Origin: JBBAGE01 sp041655055
GTDB taxonomy: Bacteria > Pseudomonadota > Alphaproteobacteria > Rhodobacterales > Rhodobacteraceae
Direction: 5' to 3'
NCBI GenBank assembly: GCA_041655055.1
Contig: JBBAGE010000069.1
Coordinates: forward strand, 1-11,489
DNA: 11,489 bases
Position 1 is the stretch's first letter. Every line of letters begins with the position of its first letter. Below the pieces are notes generated by a model, which was given only the letters and a program-made list of their open reading frames with translations, was not told where the DNA came from and ran no database searches. Position numbers and translations under genes: made by a program. Shown here piece by piece: positions 1 through 5,693 of this stretch.

Positions 1-55
1 AATATGATTGCCCAAAACGCTTGCGCCGCGCGCCGCTTTTGGCCATTCAGAGGGG

Positions 56-694
56 ATGAAAGCCCCGCTGATCTGCGCCCTTTGCCTGATGCCCGCGCTT
101 GCCACGGCGCATCCGCATGTCTTTGTCGATGCCGAGGTGGTTTTTCTTGGCAGCCCTTCGGCGCTGGATGAAATCCGGGTGACATGGCGCTATGACGAAT
201 TTACCACGCTGTTTTTGATCGAAACGCTGGATCTGGACCGCGACGGCGATGGCGTGCTGGATGCCGAGGATGAGGCCCGGATCGTCGCGGGCGAAACCGA
301 TTGGCCGCCTGAATATGAGGGCGATATCTATATGCATGCGGGTGGCCAACACGTGGCCATGACCCGGCCACATAATGCCGATGCGGGGATGGTGGATGGC
401 CGGATTTTCGTCACCTTCGATCTGCCGCTGGCCACGCCGCAGCCCCTGACGCCGGGCGCGCAGATATCGCTGAAACTCTATGATCCCTATTATTATTACG
501 ATTATGACATCCTGCCCGGCGCCGTGATCGACCCAGCGGCCCCCGGCTGTGCGGTGACGCTGGTGCCCTTTGCGCCCGATCGCGAAGATGCCGCCTTGCA
601 AGAAGAGCTGCGCCTGTTGGCCCGCGACGAAGTGCCGGCCGAGGAAAATATCGGCGCGCGTTTCGCGGATGAGCTTGTGGTGCACTGCGACTAG
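56..694 (+). CDS. DUF1007 family secreted protein with EF-hand-like loop
   Basis: Predicted 212-aa exported protein of the DUF1007 family. Residues 1-18 look like a Sec signal peptide, with likely cleavage after ATA just before HPHVFVDA, the typical start of mature DUF1007 proteins. Residues 61-72 (DRDGDGVLDAED) resemble a calcium-binding EF-hand loop, a motif often seen in this family. A tyrosine run (YDPYYYYDYD, about 142-151) matches the conserved LYDPxYY segment. Family members commonly sit beside nickel/cobalt exporters of the RcnA/NicO type, so a periplasmic metal-related role is possible, but no transporter lies downstream here and the upstream side is cut off by the window. I chose the ATG at 56 because it gives a clean signal peptide; an in-frame TTG at 8 would add 16 residues. 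The purine-rich AGAGGGG abuts this ATG, so the ribosome site is poorly spaced. Family call is solid, function is not. Confidence 0.82.
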   Translation: MKAPLICALCLMPALATAHPHVFVDAEVVFLGSPSALDEIRVTWRYDEFTTLFLIETLDLDRDGDGVLDAEDEARIVAGETDWPPEYEGDIYMHAGGQHVAMTRPHNADAGMVDGRIFVTFDLPLATPQPLTPGAQISLKLYDPYYYYDYDILPGAVIDPAAPGCAVTLVPFAPDREDAALQEELRLLARDEVPAEENIGARFADELVVHCD

Positions 695-734
695 GCGCTT
701 GCATTTCGGGGGGCCAACCCGGCACAATCCCGCC

Positions 735-1127
735 ATGAGCCGCCCGCCCCCTGATATCCGTGACAGTTCCGGCAGCAAATCCGCGCCGCGGCTGCGGCTG
801 CGAATCCTTTTTGGGGCGGATGTGATGATGGGGCCGGGCAAGGCCGATCTGCTGGGCCATATCCGCGCGACCGGTTCGATTTCCGCCGCCGGGCGCGCCA
901 TGGGCATGAGCTATAAACGCGCCTGGATGCTGGTCGAGGCGATGAACACCGCCTTTCGCAACCCTTTGGTGGAAAGCACGCGGGGCGGCCAAAAGGGCGG
1001 CGGCGCGCGGCTGACCGATGCGGGCGCGGCGGTGTTGGAGCATTATCGCCGGATCGAGGCGCGCATCGCCGAGGCCAGCGCCGATGATATCGCCGCCCTT
1101 GGCGCGATGCTGCGCGAGGATGATTGA
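735..1127 (+). CDS. ModE-type winged-helix regulator, DNA-binding domain only
   Basis: A 130-aa protein matching the N-terminal LysR-like winged-helix domain of ModE (molybdate-responsive regulator). The core runs from about residue 20 to 108: LRLRILFG, then the helix-turn-helix at about 47-66 (GSISAAGRAMGMSYKRAW), then the wing with GGQKGGGARLTDAG. Full ModE is about 260 aa and has two C-terminal TOBE/Mop domains that bind molybdate; none is present, so oxyanion sensing by this protein alone is doubtful. One-domain ModE-like proteins are common in Proteobacteria and usually have no assigned ligand. The ATG at 735 begins 40 bp after the DUF1007 stop, so the two could be co-transcribed. The longer frame opening at 570 overlaps the DUF1007 gene and is ignored. 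Targets are unknown; the divergently repeated ATTGAT motif at its 3' end, upstream of the next gene, is one candidate. Confidence 0.85.
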   Translation: MSRPPPDIRDSSGSKSAPRLRLRILFGADVMMGPGKADLLGHIRATGSISAAGRAMGMSYKRAWMLVEAMNTAFRNPLVESTRGGQKGGGARLTDAGAAVLEHYRRIEARIAEASADDIAALGAMLREDD

Positions 1128-1148
1128 TAATCAATCCGTATCAATCAT
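1120..1148. promoter_or_regulatory. AT-rich inverted repeat upstream of nitronate monooxygenase
   Basis: ATGATTGAT (1120-1128) is matched by its exact reverse complement ATCAATCAT (1140-1148). A third half-site, ATCAAT at 1130-1135, makes a tight palindrome ATTGAT-A-ATCAAT with the first. The element overlaps the stop codon of the ModE-like gene and ends 72 bp before the next start. TTGATA (1125-1130) and CATAAT (1146-1151) also resemble -35 and -10 boxes, with a short 15-bp spacer. It could be an operator, a promoter or both; no regulator is proven. Confidence 0.35.
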
Positions 1149-1206
1149 AATAAGTTCGGCTTGGACAGGGCCGTCGCCGCGCCCTTACTAAGACGCAAAT
1201 CTGATC

Positions 1207-1213
1207 AGGAGGG
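1207..1213 (+). promoter_or_regulatory. Ribosome binding site that fixes the start of the nitronate monooxygenase
   Basis: AGGAGGG lies 7 nt before the ATG at 1221. It is the strongest Shine-Dalgarno sequence noted in the window and rules in favour of this ATG over the in-frame TTG at 1161, which would add 20 residues. Confidence 0.8.
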
Positions 1214-1220
1214 ATTACAG

Positions 1221-2354
1221 ATGCGAAATAAACTGACCGAGATGACGGGCGCGGAATTCCCGCTGTTCGCCTTTACCCATTGCCGCGATGTGGTGGCAGC
1301 GGTGACCAATGCGGGCGGCTTTGGCGTGCTGGGCGGCAGCGGGTTCACCCCCGAAACGCTGGAACAGGAACTGAAATGGATCGACGATCATGTCGATGGC
1401 AAACCTTATGGCATTGATATCCTGTTTCCCGAAAACATCCCCGCTTCGGCGCAGGGGGTGACCAGCGCGCAGCTTGCCGCCCAGATCGATCCGAAATATC
1501 TGGATTTCACCGCCAGCATCCTGAAAAAGCACGGCATCGATGCAACGCCTGAACAGATGGTCAACCTGAACGCCGGGCAAAACGTCACGCCCGAGCGCGG
1601 CAATGAGTTGATGGATGTGGCCTTTGCCCATCCGATTCGCTGCATCGTGAACGCGCTGGGGATCGCGCCGAAAAACATGATCGACCGCGCGAAACAGAAC
1701 GGCGTGCCGGTGGGTGCGCTGGTGGGTGCCAAGGAACATGCCCTGCGGCAGGTCAATGCCGGTGTCGATTTCCTTGTGGCCCAGGGCACCGAAGCCGGCG
1801 GCCATTGCGGCGAGGTATCCACCCTCGTGCTGGTGCCCGAGGTGATCCGTGCGATTCGCGGCATGCGCGATGTGCCGGTTCTGGCCGCCGGCGGGATCAT
1901 GACCGGCGAGCAAATGGCCGCCGCCATGGCCATGGGCGCGCAAGGTGTCTGGACCGGTTCGGTCTGGCTGGCCACGCATGAGGCCGAAACATCCGAAGCG
2001 TTCCGCGATAAAATGGTCGCCGCATCGTCGCGCGATACGGTGCGCCGCACCCAGCGCACCGGCAAGCCCAGCCGCCAGCTTCGTTCCGCATGGCATGATG
2101 CATGGGACAGCACCGACAGCCCCGGCACCCTGCCAATGCCCCATATGGGCATGGTCAGCTCGGCCGCATTCAACAAGATCGACGCTGCCGCCGGCGCGGG
2201 CAATGCCCAGGCGCTGGATCTGGTGTCCTATTTCGTGGGGCAGGGCGTGGGCCTTGTGGATGCGCGCCTGTCGGCCACCCAGGTCGTGCAGAACTTCAAG
2301 GAAGAATTCGCCGAGGCCTTTGGCACGCTGGTCGATACGGTCGAAGCCGAATAG
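1221..2354 (+). CDS. Nitronate monooxygenase (2-nitropropane dioxygenase family)
   Basis: A 377-aa FMN-dependent TIM-barrel enzyme of the nitronate monooxygenase family. Family members oxidise alkyl nitronates such as propionate 3-nitronate, releasing nitrite; some relatives act instead as NAD(P)H:quinone reductases or enoyl reductases, so the substrate is not certain. Visible motifs: the N-terminal barrel strand with GGFGVLGGSG (about 33-42), the family signature QGTEAGGHCGE (188-198) carrying the histidine at 195 that corresponds to the catalytic region, and the phosphate-binding AAGGIMTGEQM (222-232) followed by GAQGVWTGSVWLAT (239-252). Length is normal to slightly long for the family. 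It is likely cytosolic. It sits alone between the ModE-like regulator and the SulP gene on the same strand, and a hairpin follows its stop. No partner enzyme lies next to it, so a housekeeping detoxifying role is plausible but inferred. Confidence 0.88.
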   Translation: MRNKLTEMTGAEFPLFAFTHCRDVVAAVTNAGGFGVLGGSGFTPETLEQELKWIDDHVDGKPYGIDILFPENIPASAQGVTSAQLAAQIDPKYLDFTASILKKHGIDATPEQMVNLNAGQNVTPERGNELMDVAFAHPIRCIVNALGIAPKNMIDRAKQNGVPVGALVGAKEHALRQVNAGVDFLVAQGTEAGGHCGEVSTLVLVPEVIRAIRGMRDVPVLAAGGIMTGEQMAAAMAMGAQGVWTGSVWLATHEAETSEAFRDKMVAASSRDTVRRTQRTGKPSRQLRSAWHDAWDSTDSPGTLPMPHMGMVSSAAFNKIDAAAGAGNAQALDLVSYFVGQGVGLVDARLSATQVVQNFKEEFAEAFGTLVDTVEAE

Positions 2355-2377
2355 GCCGACCGCGTTTCTAACCCGGG

Positions 2378-2398
2378 CCGGGCGGCATTGTCGCCCGG
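2378..2398 (+). terminator. Hairpin after nitronate monooxygenase, possible terminator
   Basis: CCGGGCG (2378-2384) and CGCCCGG (2392-2398) form a perfect 7-bp GC-rich stem around a 7-nt loop, 23 bp after the stop codon. The downstream tract (TCTTGC) is poor in T, so it may be a weak or Rho-assisted terminator rather than a classical one. Confidence 0.45.
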
Positions 2399-2424
2399 TC
2401 TTGCGCGCTGCGACACTCGCGCCC

Positions 2425-2453
2425 TTGCCAAAGGCGCTGCCCGTGGATATGAA
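2425..2453 (+). promoter_or_regulatory. Possible sigma-70 promoter for the SulP gene
   Basis: TTGCCA (2425-2430, 5 of 6 against TTGACA) is followed after exactly 17 bp by TATGAA (2448-2453, 4 of 6 against TATAAT). It lies between the hairpin at 2378 and the SulP start at 2578, giving a leader of roughly 115 nt. That leader contains a second small inverted repeat, ACCCGG (2469-2474) with CCGGGT (2482-2487). Read by eye only. Confidence 0.3.
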
Positions 2454-2577
2454 ATGGCGAAAATCTGGACCCGGTGCGATTCCGGGTGGCTCTTTCGGCC
2501 GCTGATCCGCCGGATAATCAAAACAATCCACATGTATGCGCCAAGCGCCGGTTGTTTGTCTGTCAGGACCGACCAAG

Positions 2578-4080
2578 ATGACTCTGTTTCCCACACTCAA
2601 TTTTCCTAACTACAAGAACGAATGGTTCGGCAATATCCGGGGCGATCTGTTGTCCGGGATGGTTGTCGCCCTTGCCCTGATCCCCGAGGCCATTGCCTTT
2701 TCCATCATCGCGGGCGTTGATCCCAAAGTCGGGCTTTACGCATCCTTTTCAATCGCGGTGATCACGGCGATCGTGGGCGGGCGTCCGGGCATGATTTCGG
2801 CGGCCACGGCGGCGACGGCGGTGCTGATGGTCACGCTGGTGCGCGATCACGGGCTGCAATATCTGTTGGCGGCCACGGTTCTGGCCGGGGTTTTACAGAT
2901 CGGCGCGGGTATGCTGTGGCTGGGCAGCCTGATGCGGTTCGTGTCGAAATCCGTCATGACCGGCTTTGTCAACGCGCTGGCGATTTTGATCTTTCTGGCG
3001 CAACTGCCCGAACTCGACCCGACCAGGGTGACATCGCTAACCTATGTGCTGGTCGCGGCGGGGCTGGCGATCATCTATCTGGTGCCGCGCGTGACCAGGG
3101 CCATCCCATCGCCATTGATCGCGATCGTGGTGCTAAGCGCGCTGACCATGACCTTCGGCTGGGATGTGCGCACGGTGGGCGATATGGGCGCGTTGCCCGA
3201 CACGCTGCCGGTGTTTTTGATCCCGCAAATCCCGGTGAACTGGGATACGCTGATGATCATCCTGCCCTATTCGGCGGCCATCGCGGTGGTGGGCCTACTG
3301 GAAAGCCTGATGACCCAAAATCTGGTGGATGATCTGACCGATACCAAAACCAGCCGCAATCAGGAATGTATCGGGCAGGGGATCGCCAATACCGCCACCG
3401 GTTTCATCGGCGGCATGGCCGGTTGCGCGATGATCGGGCAATCGATGATCAACATCAAATCCGGCGGGCGGGGGCGGCTGTCGTCGTTTGTGGCCGGGGT
3501 GCTGTTGCTGATTTTGGTCGTGGGGCTGGGCGATCTGGTGGCGATGATTCCGATGCCGGCGCTGGTGGCGGTCATGATCATGGTGTCGATCGGCACGTTT
3601 TCATGGGCCTCAATCGGGGATCTGCGCAAACATCCGCGCTCGTCCAATATCGTGATGCTGGCGACGGTGATCACCGTGGTTTATACGAATAACCTTGCAA
3701 TCGGGGTGCTGGTGGGCGTGCTTTTGTCGGGGATTTTCTTTGCGGCCAAGATCGCGCAGCTTTTCGGGGTGCGCAGCACGCTGTCAACCGATGGGCAAAC
3801 CCAGACCTATCGGGTCGAAGGCCAGCTTTTCTTTGGCTCGGTCGAATCCTTTGTGAATGCGTTCGATTTCCGCGATGTTGCGCCCCGGGTGGTGATCGAT
3901 GTCAGCGGCGCGCATATCTGGGATATTTCCTCGGTGCAGGCGCTGGATAATGTGGTGCTGAAATTCCGCCGACTTGGCGCGCAGGTGCAGGTTCTGGGGA
4001 TGAATGCCGCGTCGGAAACCATCGTCGACAAGCTGGCCGTGCATGACAAACCGGATCTGATCAGCATTGCGCCGTCCTAG
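2578..4080 (+). CDS. SulP family inorganic anion transporter with STAS domain
   Basis: A 500-aa inner-membrane transporter of the SulP (SLC26) family, which carries sulfate, bicarbonate or other anions, usually by H+ or Na+ coupling. The hydrophobic transport domain spans about residues 20-395, with the entry motif GDLLSGMVVALALIPEAIAF region (22-41) typical of the family's first helices. The segment around 262-302 has ECIGQGIAN and MIGQSMINIKSGGRG, which recalls the BicA-like bicarbonate branch; sulfate cannot be excluded. The cytoplasmic STAS domain occupies about 408-497, with the conserved loop WDISSVQALD (448-457). The ATG at 2578 is chosen because AGGA (2565-2568) lies 9 nt upstream; the in-frame start at 2536 adds 14 residues without support. 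Its stop overlaps that of the convergent DUF6522 gene. It is probably transcribed alone. Confidence 0.9.
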   Translation: MTLFPTLNFPNYKNEWFGNIRGDLLSGMVVALALIPEAIAFSIIAGVDPKVGLYASFSIAVITAIVGGRPGMISAATAATAVLMVTLVRDHGLQYLLAATVLAGVLQIGAGMLWLGSLMRFVSKSVMTGFVNALAILIFLAQLPELDPTRVTSLTYVLVAAGLAIIYLVPRVTRAIPSPLIAIVVLSALTMTFGWDVRTVGDMGALPDTLPVFLIPQIPVNWDTLMIILPYSAAIAVVGLLESLMTQNLVDDLTDTKTSRNQECIGQGIANTATGFIGGMAGCAMIGQSMINIKSGGRGRLSSFVAGVLLLILVVGLGDLVAMIPMPALVAVMIMVSIGTFSWASIGDLRKHPRSSNIVMLATVITVVYTNNLAIGVLVGVLLSGIFFAAKIAQLFGVRSTLSTDGQTQTYRVEGQLFFGSVESFVNAFDFRDVAPRVVIDVSGAHIWDISSVQALDNVVLKFRRLGAQVQVLGMNAASETIVDKLAVHDKPDLISIAPS

Positions 4081-4334
4081 CTGCGCGGGGTGACGGGGAA
4101 TGAACTGCGCCCCAGCAGGTTACCGGCCTGATCCACGGTAAAGCGGCAGGCATGGGCGCCATGGATAAAGGTCAGCCGCCAGCGCCCGGCATCATCACCT
4201 TCGCCGCGTTCGGTGCGGGTGGTGATCTGGCCATCGCGCATCGCATCGCGCAGGGCGGCCTGTGTCAGCCCCAGCGCCTCGGCCAGCAGATCGGCGGGCA
4301 CGGTGAAGCTATCGCCGTTACGCTCGATCACCAT
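4077..4334 (-). CDS. DUF6522 family protein
   Basis: An 85-aa soluble protein that I recognise as the DUF6522 family of Rhodobacterales and relatives; its molecular role is not known. The N-terminal part (VPADLLAEALGL, about 13-24, then LRDAMRDGQITT) looks like a helical segment. The central TERGEGDDAGRWRLTF (about 41-56) is the characteristic stretch, followed by a beta-rich tail with CRFTVDQAGNLLGRSS. No cysteine pair or histidine cluster suggests a metal site. It is the last gene of the cbb3 oxidase operon and its start overlaps the preceding 80-aa ORF by 17 nt. I prefer the ATG at 4334, with GGA 6 nt upstream; an in-frame ATG at 4352 would add six residues. Being within an oxidase operon suggests a link to respiration or its control, which is inference. 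Confidence 0.72.
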   Translation of the reverse strand: MVIERNGDSFTVPADLLAEALGLTQAALRDAMRDGQITTRTERGEGDDAGRWRLTFIHGAHACRFTVDQAGNLLGRSSFPVTPRS

Positions 4335-4560
4335 CCTGTTTCCAGTAATCATTCGCCGCCGCCACGGTGGCAAAATGCGTGGCGACCACCTGGCTTGAGG
4401 CAATCAGCGCATCGGCATCGGCGGCATAGGTTGCGCGCAACTTATCGCGCATATCGGCATCGGGCTGGGTCATTTTCACGGCGACGCGCGCCATTTTGAC
4501 GGCCAGATCATAGCCTTCTTGCGGGGTCGCGGTCAGCAGGGTCGGCAGCCAGATCGTCAT
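4318..4560 (-). CDS. Hypothetical 80-aa protein overlapping ccoS
   Basis: I do not recognise a family. The 80-aa product is soluble, mostly predicted helical and alanine-rich (LAVKMARVAVKM at 19-30, ADADALIASSQVVATHFATV at about 47-66), and ends in DYWKQDGDRA. It has no signal peptide, cysteine or clear motif. Its ATG at 4560 lies inside ccoS and the two genes overlap by 53 nt in different frames; a good ribosome site, GAAGGA, lies 7 nt before this ATG. If the internal ATG at 4494 were used instead, the overlap would vanish but 22 residues would be lost. At its 3' end it overlaps the DUF6522 gene by 17 nt. The tight coupling and the ribosome site support a real gene; function can only be guessed from its place in the oxidase operon. 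Confidence 0.62.
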   Translation of the reverse strand: MTIWLPTLLTATPQEGYDLAVKMARVAVKMTQPDADMRDKLRATYAADADALIASSQVVATHFATVAAANDYWKQDGDRA

Positions 4561-4726
4561 TGTCGTGTCCTTCGTCGGATGGGGGGTCTTGGGGGGTGAT
4601 CACGCGCCAGGCGTTGCCCTCGGGGTCTTCGAACTGGCCCTTGCGCATCGCCCAGAAAAATGTGGCCAGCCCCACCAGCCCCATACCAAGCGAGACCGGG
4701 ATCAATATGCCAAGCGCGCCGGTCAT
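4508..4726 (-). CDS. ccoS: Cytochrome oxidase maturation protein CcoS (cbb3-type)
   Basis: A 72-aa single-helix membrane protein matching CcoS, which is needed for cofactor insertion into the catalytic subunit of cbb3 oxidase. The helix is at about residues 4-28 (GILIPVSLGMGLVGLATFFWA), followed at once by the family signature MRKGQFEDPEGNAWRV (29-44), close to the usual GQFDDLEGPA pattern. The tail after PSDEGHDNDD is acidic and longer than in some homologues; its last 17 codons also encode the start of the next ORF. The ATG at 4726 overlaps the stop of the DUF2189 gene as ATGA, indicating translational coupling. In most bacteria ccoS follows ccoG, ccoH and the copper ATPase ccoI; none of these is present here, so the cell presumably has them elsewhere. 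Confidence 0.88.
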   Translation of the reverse strand: MTGALGILIPVSLGMGLVGLATFFWAMRKGQFEDPEGNAWRVITPQDPPSDEGHDNDDLAADPADRDPARRL

Positions 4727-5520
4727 AGATCCGGCGCGCCGATCGCGCAGAAACAATGCCAGGTGCCATAGCCCAGCACCGGGAACACGATGATCAGCGC
4801 CAAAAGCCCCGTGATCGCCGACAAGGCCATGCCCGCCACGATGATCGCCGCCCACATCAGGCAGGGCGCCAGATTATGCGTGGTCAGCGAAAAGCTGAGC
4901 CCCATCGCCGTTAGCGCGTCGGTGCGTTCTGTTACCAGCATCGGGATCGAAAACAGGCTGAGCGCAAAGGCAAAGGCCGCGAAAATCCCGCCGACAAAGG
5001 TGCCGGTGACCAGCAAGGCCCAGCCGCGCGGGGTGAAAAAGGCATTCATCATCGCATCTTCGACGCCGGGATAGGGCACAAGGCCAAAGAACAGCGCATA
5101 AAGCAGATCGGCCGCGCGCAGCCATGACAGCACCAAAACCCCCAGCAAAAGCCCCGCATAGGCAAGCTGGCCCCCCGAAGCCGGGCGCAGGATCAACATT
5201 TCGCGCATTGGTGCGGATTTCCCGGCGCTCAGCCTGCGGCTTTGTTCGTAAATCCCCGCCGTCAGATATGGCCCGATGATCAGGAAACCCGATATCGCCG
5301 GCAGCACCAGATAATGCAGCTCAAGCAGCCACAGGCCGCCCAGCACGATATAGGACACCAGCGTCAGAAACAGCCCATAGGCAAGGCTTTGGCCCGGGGC
5401 GGCCATGAAATCGCGCCAGCCCTTGGCAAGCCAGCCAAAGGCGGCCGTGGCAGGCAGGCCGCGCGACAGCTTGTAACCGGCAGGTTGCGGGGGGCGGATG
5501 GTTGGAAGTGGCTCTAGCAT
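4723..5520 (-). CDS. DUF2189 family integral membrane protein
   Basis: A 265-aa polytopic membrane protein of the DUF2189 family, function unknown. Hydrophobic segments lie at about 45-65, 68-92, 118-148, 167-195, 218-238 and 239-260. Family-like features are the N-terminal amphipathic part with GWLAKGWRDF (29-38), SGFLIIGPYLTAGIYE (77-92) and the C-terminal VFPVLGYGTWHCF (245-257), which matches the conserved P-LGH-TWH ending. The ATG at 5520 is preferred, with AAAGG 7 nt upstream; a TTG at 5535 is in frame and would overlap the preceding small gene. Its stop overlaps the ccoS start as ATGA. It occupies, with the small gene before it, the position where ccoGHI normally stand, so a role in oxidase assembly or membrane supply of a cofactor is conceivable but unproven. 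Confidence 0.8.
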   Translation of the reverse strand: MLEPLPTIRPPQPAGYKLSRGLPATAAFGWLAKGWRDFMAAPGQSLAYGLFLTLVSYIVLGGLWLLELHYLVLPAISGFLIIGPYLTAGIYEQSRRLSAGKSAPMREMLILRPASGGQLAYAGLLLGVLVLSWLRAADLLYALFFGLVPYPGVEDAMMNAFFTPRGWALLVTGTFVGGIFAAFAFALSLFSIPMLVTERTDALTAMGLSFSLTTHNLAPCLMWAAIIVAGMALSAITGLLALIIVFPVLGYGTWHCFCAIGAPDL

Positions 5521-5531
5521 CGGCAGACCTT

Positions 5532-5693
5532 TCAACAGGCGCGTTTGGCGGGCTGGGCGGCATCGGCAACCGCGACGCAGGCAGGTTGGGATTCAAAGGC
5601 CACGGCCACCAGATGCGCATTCGCAGCAAGAACGAACCCGACCGCCGCAAGCGCCCCGAAAGCCGCAAGATATTTCTGGCGGCGCGGCGTCAT
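5532..5693 (-). CDS. Small single-helix membrane protein (53 aa)
   Basis: A 53-aa protein with a basic N-terminus (MTPRRQKY) and one hydrophobic helix at about 9-33, so probably anchored N-in with its tail in the periplasm. The segment LAANAHLVAVAFESQPACV (about 22-40) looks constrained: a histidine within or at the end of the helix and a cysteine after a SQP turn. There is a second cysteine at the very C-terminus. I do not know a named family, though I have the impression of similar short proteins in related bacteria. Its ATG overlaps the ccoP stop as ATGA and its end is 11 bp before the DUF2189 ATG, so it is part of the operon. It is too small to be CcoH (about 150 aa). It could be an oxidase accessory subunit or assembly factor. 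Confidence 0.72.
   Translation of the reverse strand: MTPRRQKYLAAFGALAAVGFVLAANAHLVAVAFESQPACVAVADAAQPAKRAC

Noticed and set aside
47..907. 286-codon open frame on the - strand across the DUF1007 and ModE-like genes
   Set aside because: It spans two genes recognised on the + strand and shows no family features of its own.
1125..1145. FNR/NnrR-type box in the TTGAT...ATCAA sequence before the nitronate monooxygenase
   Set aside because: The half-sites are 1 bp or 11 bp apart, not the 4 bp required for an FNR-family site.
1215..2600. 461-codon open frame on the - strand opposite the nitronate monooxygenase
   Set aside because: The other strand has clear FMN enzyme motifs and a strong ribosome site. 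This frame has shadow-like composition (His, Gly, Arg rich).
2388..2609. 73-codon + strand frame in the gap before the SulP gene, as a possible leader peptide
   Set aside because: It starts within the hairpin region, has no good ribosome site and runs into the SulP coding region with no coding-like composition. The gap is better explained by a hairpin and promoter.
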